A model generated the notes under the pieces. It searched no databases. It saw nothing but the letters and a program-made list of their open reading frames with translations, and was not told where the DNA came from. A program made the position numbers and the translations under genes. Of a stretch of 64,000 nt of DNA, positions 8,244 to 17,717 are shown piece by piece (within the stretch, counting starts at the first letter, position 1; the number at the start of each line of letters is the position of its first letter). The stretch comes from Streptococcus suis (GTDB lineage: Bacteria > Bacillota > Bacilli > Lactobacillales > Streptococcaceae). The stretch is taken from assembly GCF_024509525.1 (NCBI RefSeq), contig NZ_JAMWEM010000007.1, positions 1 to 64,000 of the forward strand. Direction: 5' to 3'.

Positions 8244-8618
8244 TTATGCAAAAATAATTTCCTTTTCCACAATCTCCCTCGCACAAGCCCTTATGTTATT
8301 GAGGCATCCTGTCCATTCTAAGGCGTTTTCTGCCTTTAGCTGTTCCGTTATGCCCTGTGCCTGTTTCATACCCTCTATGAGCCTTTCAAAGCGTTCCTGT
8401 GCCTGTCTGTCAATGTCGGCAAGGTAAGCGTTAAGTCTGCCGCTTGTAAGAAGATTGGTGTATGTAACTTTGCAGTGATGCTTCAGATAATCCAAATGCC
8501 GCTGTCCCCAGATGCCTATCGGCTGTTCTTCTTCGGCGGGTACAGTTAAGCACGGTATTAAATAATCGCCTTGCCTTTCGTATTTGCCGCCCATTTCCTC
8601 AAAAATTGTCTTTGCCAT
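8244..8618 (-). CDS. tnpV: TnpV-family transposon-encoded protein
   Basis: The 124-residue protein matches TnpV of Tn4451/Tn1549-like elements, with the hallmark blocks 'IFEEMGGKYERQGDYLIP' and 'PIGIWGQRHLDYLK'. Its biochemical role is unknown. 'GGAGG' precedes the ATG. It is the last gene before the junction with the interrupted helicase gene, where TnpV is often found. It is intact. Confidence 0.9.
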   Translation of the reverse strand: MAKTIFEEMGGKYERQGDYLIPCLTVPAEEEQPIGIWGQRHLDYLKHHCKVTYTNLLTSGRLNAYLADIDRQAQERFERLIEGMKQAQGITEQLKAENALEWTGCLNNIRACAREIVEKEIIFA

Positions 8619-9096
8619 TGTCTGTTACCTCCACATTCTTTTTTATTTTGAATGTCCGCAAAATCCGTCCTACATCAGAGGGACGCCAAGGAACATCTAA
8701 ATGGTGGACAGCTTTCATGCGTGATTGCACGTTTAGACCCGTTCCACCTTTTTCCGTAGAAGCCATGAGAATCCGCACTTCACCACTATTGACCTTTCGT
8801 GACAGAGAATTTTTCTTCTCATCAGTATTGGCATCATGCACAAAGGCAATTTCTTCTTTTGGAATCCCTCGATCAACCAGCAAAGCTTTCAGTTCATTGT
8901 AGACATCAAACCCTTCTTCCTTACTTTTAGGAGTTCCAATATCTGAAAAAATCATCTGAGTGGCTTTGTCTTCAGCTCCATCACGGTAGATTCGTTCGAC
9001 ATTATCCACTACTTGAAGGATTTTCTGATTATCCGATAAGGAGTAAGCAGGGTCAATCAACCGCATATCAATGGCTAGTTTTCTGGCTTCTCCTGT
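8599..9096 (-). pseudogene. SNF2-type helicase/methylase, 3' exon fragment
   Basis: This frame continues the giant helicase after the group II intron: joining codon ATC at 11,494-11,492 to ACA at 9,096 restores 'LKI-TGEARKLAIDMRLIDPAYSL'. It includes helicase motif V ('ASTEKGGTGLNVQ') and 'HHLDVPWRPSD'. The family then continues with the arginine-finger motif VI (QRxGRxxRQG), but here the frame runs into tet(O)-element DNA near 8,672 and stops at 8,599. The catalytic C-terminus is therefore detached; its remainder should be beyond the left edge of the window. Confidence 0.8.
8633..8655. repeat. Short inverted repeat at the tet(O) element end
   Basis: ACATTC at 8,633-8,638 pairs with GAATGT at 8,650-8,655, between tnpV and the helicase junction. 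It may be part of the recombinase site of the element. It is short, so this is tentative. Confidence 0.3.
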
Positions 9097-9151
9097 GTAG
9101 GGTAGGATACTAGCGAGGTAGTCATTGCGACCCCTTTTCCATTATCCCCCC

Positions 9152-9190
9152 ACCGAACCGGACATGATACTTTCGCATCATCCGGCTCTC
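9152..9190 (-). ncRNA. Group II intron domain V
   Basis: Read on the minus strand, 'GAGCCGGATGATGCG' folds back on 'GTATCATGTCCGGTTC' around a GAAA tetraloop. This is the characteristic 34-nt catalytic domain V. Domain VI and the 3' splice site follow. Confidence 0.85.
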
Positions 9191-9203
9191 CAGTAATTTC
9201 ATT

Positions 9204-10991
9204 TCATAAACGTGTATTTATTGAACCATTATGTATTGCATGGTGACAATCCCGACAAGTCACTAGCGTTTTTCGACATCTTGCTGACATGATTTCTTTC
9301 CACTTTGGAACTAATTTCCCATTGTGTTTGTTCAAGTCTGCTAATTTTCTGATATGATGTACCTCTATGTTCTCCTCACTTCCACATAGCTCACACTTAT
9401 TTGCGAGTAATCGCTTGATAAGCTCTGTTCGACCACCATAAACTTGATACGGAGCATCTTCTATTACAGCTTTCTTTTTATAAGAAAGTGAAATGCCACC
9501 CCATGTTGCAACTAGAGGAGGTTTATCTTCTCGAGGCACAACTACCTGTAAACACGGCACAGTTCGGCCATTCGTGCTAGTTGTGGTAGTCTTATATTTA
9601 GCTAACATTTTATTAATGGATGACTTATGTTTAAATGCTAATGTTTTAAGGAGTGATGTTTCCATATACCAATAGACTTTTGAGAACCATGACAAATTTT
9701 GTGCCAATATATAATATTGAACCAACCCTCTATATTCTTGTTGGTAAGTTTGAACGATACTAAAGTCATCATCATGCAATAAGTTATTACGATGAATAGC
9801 TTTACCATTTTTCATGTATTGGCGGCATTTGCTTTCAATAACTGATGCAGGTACAAATAATGCGATAACACCATTGGCACTCCGTCTCCCTTTGTTATCA
9901 ATATAATCATTGACACGTTGTGCTTTTATCTTATATCCCAGAAATTTAGCTGATTCTCCAGTCGCATGGGTAATCAAAGTCTTTTCTTGAGAAAGCTCCA
10001 AAGATAACTTAGTATTTAAAAAGTCTCCAATTTGCTTCTTTATAGCCTTTGCCTCAGCTTTTGAACCTGTAAAGCCTAGAATAAAGTCATCCGCATACCG
10101 AACATATCTTAATCTCCGATAGCTGGTATCATAAGTATCAACTGAAGGGAGATTTCTTCTCTCAACAATTAACTGATGAGCTTTTTTATAATCTCCTTTA
10201 TCCTGATAGCATTTAATTCTTCTACTCAAACGATTATAGGCTGAGTTTGCTTTCTGCTTGTTACCTCTTGTATATTGAGGTATCAGTTCTTCACCGACCC
10301 ACTTATCAAATTGATGTAAATAGATATTAGCTAATAAAGGACTAATAACTCCACCTTGCGGTGTTCCACTAATAGTCTTGTGAAACTTCCAATCATCAAG
10401 ATATCCTGCCTCAAGCATATTTTTGATAAGCCTAATAAACCGACCATCCTGAATTTGTCTAGACAACATAGTGATTAATACATCGTGGTCAATCGTGTCA
10501 AAATAACTAGAGATATCTCCTTCTATGAACCAACGTGTCCCTTTCCAGGTCTGAATTTCTTGTAAAGCTGTATGACACCCTCTTTTTGGTCTAAAACCAT
10601 GAGAATGTTCACTAAATTGTGGCTCATAATAGGCTTCTAATATCATGCGAATCACTTCCTGAAGAAGTTTATCACTCCATACTGGTATTCCCAAAGGACG
10701 GTGTTTTCCATTCTTTTTAGGAATGTACTCTCTCCTAGCTGGTCTCCAATAATAGGTTTCTCGTCTTAATTGTTCAATAATCATATCTATTTTTTGAATA
10801 GACATTCCATCAATCGTTTCCTCTGAAACACCCTTTGTCATTGCTCCATTATTCGGGTATAACTTTGCATAGGCTATCAGATAGAGTTCACGATTAAATA
10901 GTAACTTATAAACCCTTTCGAGTGGTTTATCTTGTTTTCCACGTTCATGAATGACCGTTAAAATAGTTTTGGCTGTACGCATCCCACGCAC
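9204..10991 (-). CDS. ltrA: Group II intron reverse transcriptase/maturase
   Basis: The 595-residue LtrA-type protein supports splicing and retrohoming of its intron. Reverse transcriptase motifs include 'GFRPKRGCHTAL' and the catalytic 'YADD' (299-302). A maturase/thumb region follows. The C-terminal HNH endonuclease ('CELCG', 'EVHHI', 'CRDCHHAIHN', about 535-590) has its Cys and His residues intact, so target cleavage is plausible. The start is either GTG at 10,991 or ATG at 10,982; both sit near an AAAGGATTAGG ribosome site. There is no frameshift, so the intron may be active. Confidence 0.93.
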   Translation of the reverse strand: MRGMRTAKTILTVIHERGKQDKPLERVYKLLFNRELYLIAYAKLYPNNGAMTKGVSEETIDGMSIQKIDMIIEQLRRETYYWRPARREYIPKKNGKHRPLGIPVWSDKLLQEVIRMILEAYYEPQFSEHSHGFRPKRGCHTALQEIQTWKGTRWFIEGDISSYFDTIDHDVLITMLSRQIQDGRFIRLIKNMLEAGYLDDWKFHKTISGTPQGGVISPLLANIYLHQFDKWVGEELIPQYTRGNKQKANSAYNRLSRRIKCYQDKGDYKKAHQLIVERRNLPSVDTYDTSYRRLRYVRYADDFILGFTGSKAEAKAIKKQIGDFLNTKLSLELSQEKTLITHATGESAKFLGYKIKAQRVNDYIDNKGRRSANGVIALFVPASVIESKCRQYMKNGKAIHRNNLLHDDDFSIVQTYQQEYRGLVQYYILAQNLSWFSKVYWYMETSLLKTLAFKHKSSINKMLAKYKTTTTSTNGRTVPCLQVVVPREDKPPLVATWGGISLSYKKKAVIEDAPYQVYGGRTELIKRLLANKCELCGSEENIEVHHIRKLADLNKHNGKLVPKWKEIMSARCRKTLVTCRDCHHAIHNGSINTRL

Positions 10992-11491
10992 CTAATCCTT
11001 TCTAACTAATCGAAATTACCTGTCACCCTTCGCCATGTACAAGGATTTCCCTTGCTCGGACTACTACGGTGACTCCGTTACCATAAGGGTCTCCCCTCTT
11101 AGGCAATCCTGCTATTCGTTAAAAATGTACGTTCTAGTAACCCTTAGGTTCCTCACTCATTCCTTTATTCATACTTATCGTATGCTCTTTTACTGTAGAA
11201 AGTTATTCGTCCAAAATCACAACAACGAATATACAGTAACATCGGTCTCAGTTACTTTCCGATGGGCGATGCTTTGCACCTAGTCAGAATTGAGGTTCAA
11301 GCAGTTTAGCCTTAACCATAGGTTACGGAACTTGCGGCACATCAAAGCGTTGTAACTCGCTCCTTATCCGCTTTACTAACATGCTATTGTCCCCTTTGGG
11401 TTTCCCCGCTAGGTTAGTTAGTTGCTCCTATTATTTACTTTCAATAATATCCCTCTGTGAGGGAGATACATTTTTACGCTTAACAGCGCAC

Positions 11492-14400
11492 GATTTTAAG
11501 CATGTTATCTCTACTTGGATCAACACTACCTGACTTGATAGCGTCCGAACGCTTTACCAGCTCTTCTAAATAGAATTTCTGAGCTTGCGTTAACTCGCTT
11601 TCCACCGCAATAATCTTAGCTTCAGGTACAGGTAAGTCGAGCATATCTGAGGTCTGAATATCGGCAGTTTCCTTGTAGATTCGCATGAGTTCAGGAAGGT
11701 TGACAAATTTCTTGAACCGTTTCTTGGGTTGGTACTTATCTCCTGTCGGGGCTAGTTCCATAGAGTTTTCAATATTCCCAAAAGCCCCAACCCATGAATC
11801 AAAATTGGATACCTGGTATCGCTCTAAAACATCAGGTTGAATGTAATTCATCATGGTGAAAAGTTCACTAATAGAGTTAGAAACTGGTGTTCCTGTCGCA
11901 AAAACGACATTTCTATCTCCATGCTCTGCCTGAACCTGTCTCACCTTCATCTCCATGTCTACGTTCTTTTTTGAAGTCGTGTTGGTAATGCCGGCTACAT
12001 TCCCAAGTCCAGTGATTGGACGGATATTCTTGAAGTGATGAGCCTCATCCACAAAGAGAAAATCAATGCCAAGGTTTTCAAATTCGATAAAGGTATCTCG
12101 CTCTAGTTTTTGGAGTTCTTCCAACTGGTGCTCCAATCCCTTAATCGAACGCTCCGCTTCTTTCACCGTATAATCAGAATCACTTCCTAGCTTGATTTCT
12201 CTGAGTTGCTCAAGTTTGTCATTGATATAGGTGACCTGTTTTTCACGACTCATCGGTATTTTCTCAAACTGGGAATCCCCAATGACAATCGCATCATAAT
12301 CCCCTGTAATAATCCGAGACACAAACTGCTTACGTTTGGCTTTGGCAAAGTCTTTCTTAGTGGTCACATAGACTTTTTTGGTTGGGAAGAATTTCATGAT
12401 TTCTTGACCAAACTGAGCAGTCAGACTAGACGGCACCACATAAAGTGGTTTATGTACCATTCCGAGTTCTTTCAGTTTGAATCCTGCCCCAAGCATGGTC
12501 AAGGTTTTTCCAGACCCTACCTCATGGGCTAGTAGGGCACGTTTTTCCTCCACAATTCGTTGAATGGCATTCTTTTGGTGAGGACGTAAGGAGATATTCT
12601 GGGCAAGTCCATCAATGGTTAAATGACTACCATCATAGGACTTTGATACTGTACGATTGTAGAGCCTATTATAGGTGTCTTCAATCATTTGTTGGACTTC
12701 TGGATACTTTGCTACAAAACCTTGAAAGAGTTCTTGTAGGTGTGTTTCCTTGGCACGTAGGACCGTTGTTTTCTCCACATCTGTCACATTCTTTTTCTTA
12801 TCCCCTTCGACAACTTGTTTTGTGATCGTTGGTTGATTGGAATTCAGGAGATTTTCGAAGATTTTTCGACCACTATCATAGCGTGAAGCAGGGACACCTA
12901 AACTCCTATCCGTTGCGTTGGAATTGGTGTAGGCAAACTTAGATTGGTAAGTGATAACCCCGTCAATGGGACTGACTTCAAGGACTGTTGCTACTTCTTG
13001 GTCTGACAGTTCATAGGCTTTCCCCATAAAGGTTTCTTGGGCAAATTTTCCGTAAACAGACAAAGGAATCCAGCGTGAACCGATTCGATAATCAATGTCT
13101 GCCAAAGTAATACGTGCTGGTTTAATAGCTTCTAGAAGTCCTGCATAATGTGACCAGTTAAAGTCCTGATTGTCTTGTTTGACGAATAGGTCCACCACTT
13201 CTGACTTGGTAACGACATCCCCTGACAGAAAGTCTTGGCGAGAAACATAGGTCAATTCTCCATTCAAATACTTCTCAGGATCAGGCATAATGAGGTCGCC
13301 TAACTCCTCAATCAAGGTCATCTGCGAATCAACCTGATAGATAGACATCATATAAGCGAAATCAACACCTCGTCCGTCAGCCAAGCTCGAATTTAAGGCA
13401 TCAAGGGCAGTATGTACCTTTTTAACCTCTTTTTCAGGACGCACTAGAGCCTTCTCAAAGGCAAGAGATTTAGTATAGATAACAGACTTTCCACTTGGAT
13501 CCAGACTTTCATCTTCCAAACTAGCAAGAAGCGAATACTTATCATCACTATCAAAAAGATTGCGGTTCACAGCACTATTCAAATACCCATAGCGTTTGAC
13601 AAAGCTATCATAGGTACGATTGAGTTTACCTAACAAGTGGTTAAAGGTCTTCTTATCATAGTCATAATGGCGTTGAATGGCAATGACCTCTTGGTAAGCA
13701 TTGCGAATATCGACCATTCCTTTGATTCGTGCCACTTCTTTATCAGACAATGGAGCTTCATAGAAAACTGTCTTTTTATAATATCCCTTAAACTGACCAC
13801 GTTTTGCTGCATCATCGGTCACATAGACATCCAGAGCTGTGCTATCAGTCACTTCTAAGGCATTAAAGCGATCAATCTGCTTTTGAGAATGTTTAGTGTC
13901 CCATGCTTTGAAGTTGCCCTCTTCATCGACATAGTAACTGATTTCTTCCGTCTTGGTTCCGACTCGAATGCCTTTGTTATCTCGATAGTAAACTGTAGAA
14001 CCCTGATAACCAAAACTGTACTGACCTAGATTCTCCCTCATTTCAGCTGGAATGGAGGTATCAATGACTTGTTTGGTCAACACAATTGGATTAACGATGA
14101 CCTCATTTCTATCAATCTCTCTTGGGGCTTTTACTTGATGTAGAGCTGCTTCAACACTTGCAATCAAGTTATCACTAGTCCCCTTAACAGAAAGTGTTCC
14201 GCCGTTAAAATTTCTGACCTCGTAGGTTCCTAGCACTTGGCTATTGTATTCCCCATCAAAATAAGGATTGAGCCAAATGCGACTATCCTTCTCATAGCGA
14301 ATAGAACCTGAAAAGGCTAAGTCGTCTGCCACATATCCCTTGTCTAAGTGTTTCTGGAAGAATAACATATCCGTTGTGACACGCGTTCCTGCAATGGCCT

Positions 14401-16942
14401 TAAAGGCAGAATCAGGCAGTCGAACCCCACCAAGAAATTCAGTTGTCTCACGAATATCTTGTAAGATGTTTTCTGTTCGCTTATCCATGGTTCCTGTTGA
14501 AGAGATAATCGCTACTTGTCCACCATCATGGACCAGATCAAGTGACTTTTTGACAAAGTAGTCATGAATCATGTAAGGCCTATCGTACCTGTTATCCGCA
14601 ATTCGTATATTGGCAAAGGGCACATTTGAAATCACCAAATCAAAACTATTGTCGTTAAAAGCCACCGTCTCAAAGCCCTTAATTTCAATGTGACTATTGG
14701 GATGAAGGTGTTTGGCAATAGCTCCTGTAATTGTATCTAATTCCACACCATATAACTCACTCTTTTCTCTTAAGTGTTTGGGCATTGCTGCAAAAAAATT
14801 CCCTGTTCCCATGGAAGGATCTAGGATTTTGCCACCTGTAAAGCCATCTCTTTCCAACTTATCCCACATCTGACGGATCAGGGCTGGGTCTGTGTAATAG
14901 GCTGTCAGAGAGGACTGTTTCATATCCGAATACTCTTTATCTGTGACTAGGCTTTTCAGTTCTTCTCGTTCCTTAGAAAATTTTGGATTATAGTCATCAA
15001 AGAAATCATTGGCAAGTCCACCCCAGCCCACATACTTGGCAAGCAGTTCTTGTTCACTTAATGAAGCATTGCGGTGCTCTACTTCTAGATTTTTTACCAA
15101 ACGAATGGCCGCAATGTTTGTCTCAACCTTATCTCTAGCAGTCTTTGGATAAAAGTCCGTCATATCTTCTGGAAAATAAAAGTCCGTTACTGGAATCTCT
15201 GGAATTGTTTCGACGACTTCCTCTTCAGGAATTTGATTATCTGATTCTTCAAGTTCAGTATCGTTATGACCTTTTTCTGAACCATCTGGTTCCAATAGTC
15301 CAATACTCTGAACTGGCTCCTCTTCCAGAAATGAGAATAGGTTTAATTCTTGGTCCGCTTCTTCTAACTCTGTTTGTTTTTCTGCCTTTAGCTGATGAAG
15401 TGCCTGACTGACTTCTTCCCAGGTCCTCAAATAAAGAACTGGATTTTGTTCAATGATATCCGAAAAATCATTGACTAACTCAATCCGAATCAAACCGTTC
15501 AATCGAGCATCGCTGACCGACATGACCTCAAAGTCCTGTCCCTTATAGGAAACCAATGACCCCAGAGGATAAGTGTCCAATACTCTCTGAACCAGTGGAT
15601 TTTCCGCGAATTCTTCATCAACTACTTCTTTTCCCTCAGCTTTCTCTAGCTTGCTCTTCCAATCTCTGAAGGTTAAATCTGGCTGATTGCGTTTATCTTT
15701 TTCAAATTGTTCCGCATCTTCTCTGCTGAGTTCTTGGTGTAAAAAGGCGTAAGCAACTTGTCGCAACTCTTCAAGGGAAAGCTGGCTACCAAAGAAAAAT
15801 TCAACCTTTTCATGACTTAGTCCCATTTGGAGTAGTTCTGTCGCAAGGGCTAGTTGAGTTACCGAGGCTTTGGGATAACCACCTAGTAAAGCAAGGTCTG
15901 CATTTTTTAAACGAAAACGACCTGCCGCATCCAATAAAATACCGACTTGGTCTGATTCAAACTGAGATAAATCAATCCCTACCTGAGTCAATTTTTCTTG
16001 ATTTTCTATCCTAATGGCTTGTCCAATTTTTTCTAATTCCTTTTCTTCGACTGTGGTCAGCGTTCGTTTCAGCTCATAGGGACTACCATTAGCCTCTAGA
16101 TAGGTTAGTAACTCTTCTCCCTCAAAGACTGGTATCATTTCCATATCAGTATCAAAATCACCTCGTCTAAAACTTGGGACTTTGGAACGTTCATTTCGAA
16201 TTTGGTCAAAATATGTTAGAATCTCAAATTTACGTCGTAAGGATAACTCTTCATAAGCTGGCAGATGACTGGTTTTTCCTATTTGAACATCTAGTTGAGA
16301 CAAATCTACATCCAAACTAGCAATAATTAGCGATCCCTCTTCTCTAAATGATATTGCTTGATGAACACTAGCTTTGTGCTCATCACCAGTTTCTTCATTT
16401 TCTAGAACTGTTTCATCAGCTCTTGTCTCCAGCTCAGGCTCGTAAGTTAAGAGAAACTGTTCAATATCTCGGCTAATCCGATCCGCTAAATTATTAGCCA
16501 CACGATACACATTGACCAAATTAGCTCCCCTACTCTTTTGTAATAGAGAATCTGGTGAAATAGTTTGGTAGTGTCCATTTGAGTCTAATAATTGAAAACG
16601 AGTGGCAAGATTGAACAAGGCCACTTCAATCACCAAGTCTTTTTCAGACGGCGATAGTTTGTCGAGTTTTTGGAGACCAGTTTGGCCGAAAACTTGTGTA
16701 TAGGTCAATAGATCATGAGCAGTATCATAGGGACTAGCCTGGACAAAAGCTGAAACATCTGTCTCAAAGTGAAGTACCTGAACAGATCTTTTGATTCCCT
16801 GCCTATTGGTCATAAACTGACGAATAAGACTATCCCACTCCTCATCAAAATGCTCTGCTTGGTAATATAAAAATGCCTCAAGCAGGGCTCTATCACGAGG
16901 AATAGTGGCTCTCATCATTTGTAGTAAGACTTCTTGATTCAT
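11492..16942 (-). pseudogene. Giant N6-methylase/SNF2-type helicase of the ICE, 5' exon (interrupted gene)
   Basis: Starting at the ATG at 16,942, eight bases after GGAGGG, this encodes about 1,817 residues. It has a variable N-terminus, then a SAM-dependent methyltransferase ('DPSMGTGNF' near residue 709, 'NVPF' near 774 in place of NPPF). The SF2 helicase part follows, with 'AHEVGSGKT' near 1,474, 'DEAHHF' near 1,630 and 'FATGTPVSNS'. Such proteins are common on streptococcal ICEs and phages; proposed roles are modification or DNA remodelling during transfer. Unspliced translation ends at 'LKIVRC'. Splicing restores the frame, but the tet(O) element removes motif VI and the C-terminus, so the product is probably inactive as a helicase. 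The methylase part may still work. Confidence 0.85.
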
Positions 16943-16958
16943 TTTCCCTCCCATTTTA

Positions 16959-16987
16959 AAAGGGCTGAGAGTTTTTCTCAGCCCTTT
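16959..16987 (-). terminator. Stem-loop just upstream of the helicase gene
   Basis: An 11-bp perfect stem (AAAGGGCTGAG with CTCAGCCCTTT, 7-nt loop) lies between the hypothetical gene and the helicase ribosome site. On the minus strand only four T residues follow, so it could be a weak terminator, attenuator or processing site. Confidence 0.6.
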
Positions 16988-16990
16988 GTG

Positions 16991-17542
16991 TTAATCCAGG
17001 ACCAAGGCTCGTTGGTCTCTTTCTTGCGGAATACCTTCCATTACAGTTGCCACATAGTGTTGTAAGAAATGACTTTTCTGGTCTAGTAAATCTTTTTGCA
17101 AGGCAAGGTGAACCAAATCTCCAAAATAATCCTGACTGGAAATAGCCAAGTCCTGTTGAATCATGGCCTGTAAGGTTTCAAGGCTAAGTGGTGAATAATC
17201 GTCACTATCCAAAACCTCATACTGTTCCAAGGTGTCTGAGAGACTATTTGAGGACATTAAATCCATAATAAAACTAGAGCCTTCACCTGTTCGGTACAAC
17301 TTTTCCAGAATGTCAGTCATATCTGCCTGTACTTCATCCTGATAACTATCCACTTTATCTCGTAGCTCCTCACTAATCAAGGATAGGTCATCTTCATCCA
17401 TATAATCTTGATAAACCTGATTGAGGATTGTTCTATCAGAAATACGTAATTCCAAAGAGAGAAAGGCTTTGATAAACTCTTGGTAATCGACCTTCTCCAT
17501 TTCAGACAAAGCCTCTTTCATGGTGTCAAAGTTCCAAGTCAT
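16991..17542 (-). CDS. Hypothetical ICE protein
   Basis: The ATG at 17,542, seven bases after AAAGGAG, gives 183 residues. The product is acidic and predicted to be mainly helical, with no signal peptide, membrane segment or recognised motif. Its start overlaps the end of the small calcium-loop gene, and a stem-loop separates it from the helicase. I do not recognise the family. Confidence 0.7.
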   Translation of the reverse strand: MTWNFDTMKEALSEMEKVDYQEFIKAFLSLELRISDRTILNQVYQDYMDEDDLSLISEELRDKVDSYQDEVQADMTDILEKLYRTGEGSSFIMDLMSSNSLSDTLEQYEVLDSDDYSPLSLETLQAMIQQDLAISSQDYFGDLVHLALQKDLLDQKSHFLQHYVATVMEGIPQERDQRALVLD

Positions 17543-17717
17543 CACATAACTCCTTTTGTGGGACTAGTGGTGAATGTCCAGATTGTAGCTCTTCTAAATC
17601 AGCTTGACCATCACCATCTGTGTCAACAGACTGCGGATTGGTTCCCAAAGCTAGTTCCTGAGCATCTGTCAAACCATCTTGGTCTGAATCCTTTTCATAA
17701 ATAGTTTTTGGATTCAT
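17526..17717 (-). CDS. Small thrombospondin type 3-like calcium-loop protein
   Basis: This 63-residue protein contains two DxDxDG-type loops, 'DSDQDGLTDAQE' and 'DTDGDGQADLEE', as in thrombospondin type 3 or dockerin-like calcium-binding repeats. No signal peptide or anchor is visible. The ATG directly follows the TAG of the antigen I/II gene (TAGATG). Its ribosome site AAGGAGGAG is made from the codons of the adhesin's last residues (KKEEK), so translation is probably coupled. Its 3' end overlaps the next gene. Such repeats are usually extracellular, so a free cytosolic one is odd. Confidence 0.7.
   Translation of the reverse strand: MNPKTIYEKDSDQDGLTDAQELALGTNPQSVDTDGDGQADLEELQSGHSPLVPQKELCDDLEL

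Larger units (their letters stand above)
1..8672 (-). mobile_element. tet(O)-carrying mobilizable element, partial
   Basis: This stretch holds a ParB-like gene, a MobV relaxase, a RepA-like ATPase, three sigma-like genes, a Cys-rich KTR gene, tet(O) and tnpV, all on the minus strand. The left part is visibly richer in GC than the ICE and chromosome, which suggests a clostridial source. Its right end is placed near 8,669-8,676 because the helicase reading frame leaves its family sequence just after 'PWRPSDV'. Its left end, and any recombinase it carries, lie outside the window. TnpV is typical of Tn4451-like elements that use large serine recombinases, so that type of mobility is an inference. 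Confidence 0.75.
9097..11491 (-). mobile_element. Group II intron with reverse transcriptase ORF
   Basis: The 5' end on the minus strand is GTGCG at 11,491, matching the group II GUGYG consensus. The 3' end is taken at the AC at 9,097. A domain V-like hairpin (GAGCCGG...GAAA...TCCGGTTC) lies about 9,152-9,188. Removing these 2,395 nt restores the helicase frame exactly. The RNA domains before the ORF occupy 10,992-11,491, where I see no gene. The intron lies in the sense orientation of its host gene, as required for splicing. Confidence 0.88.
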
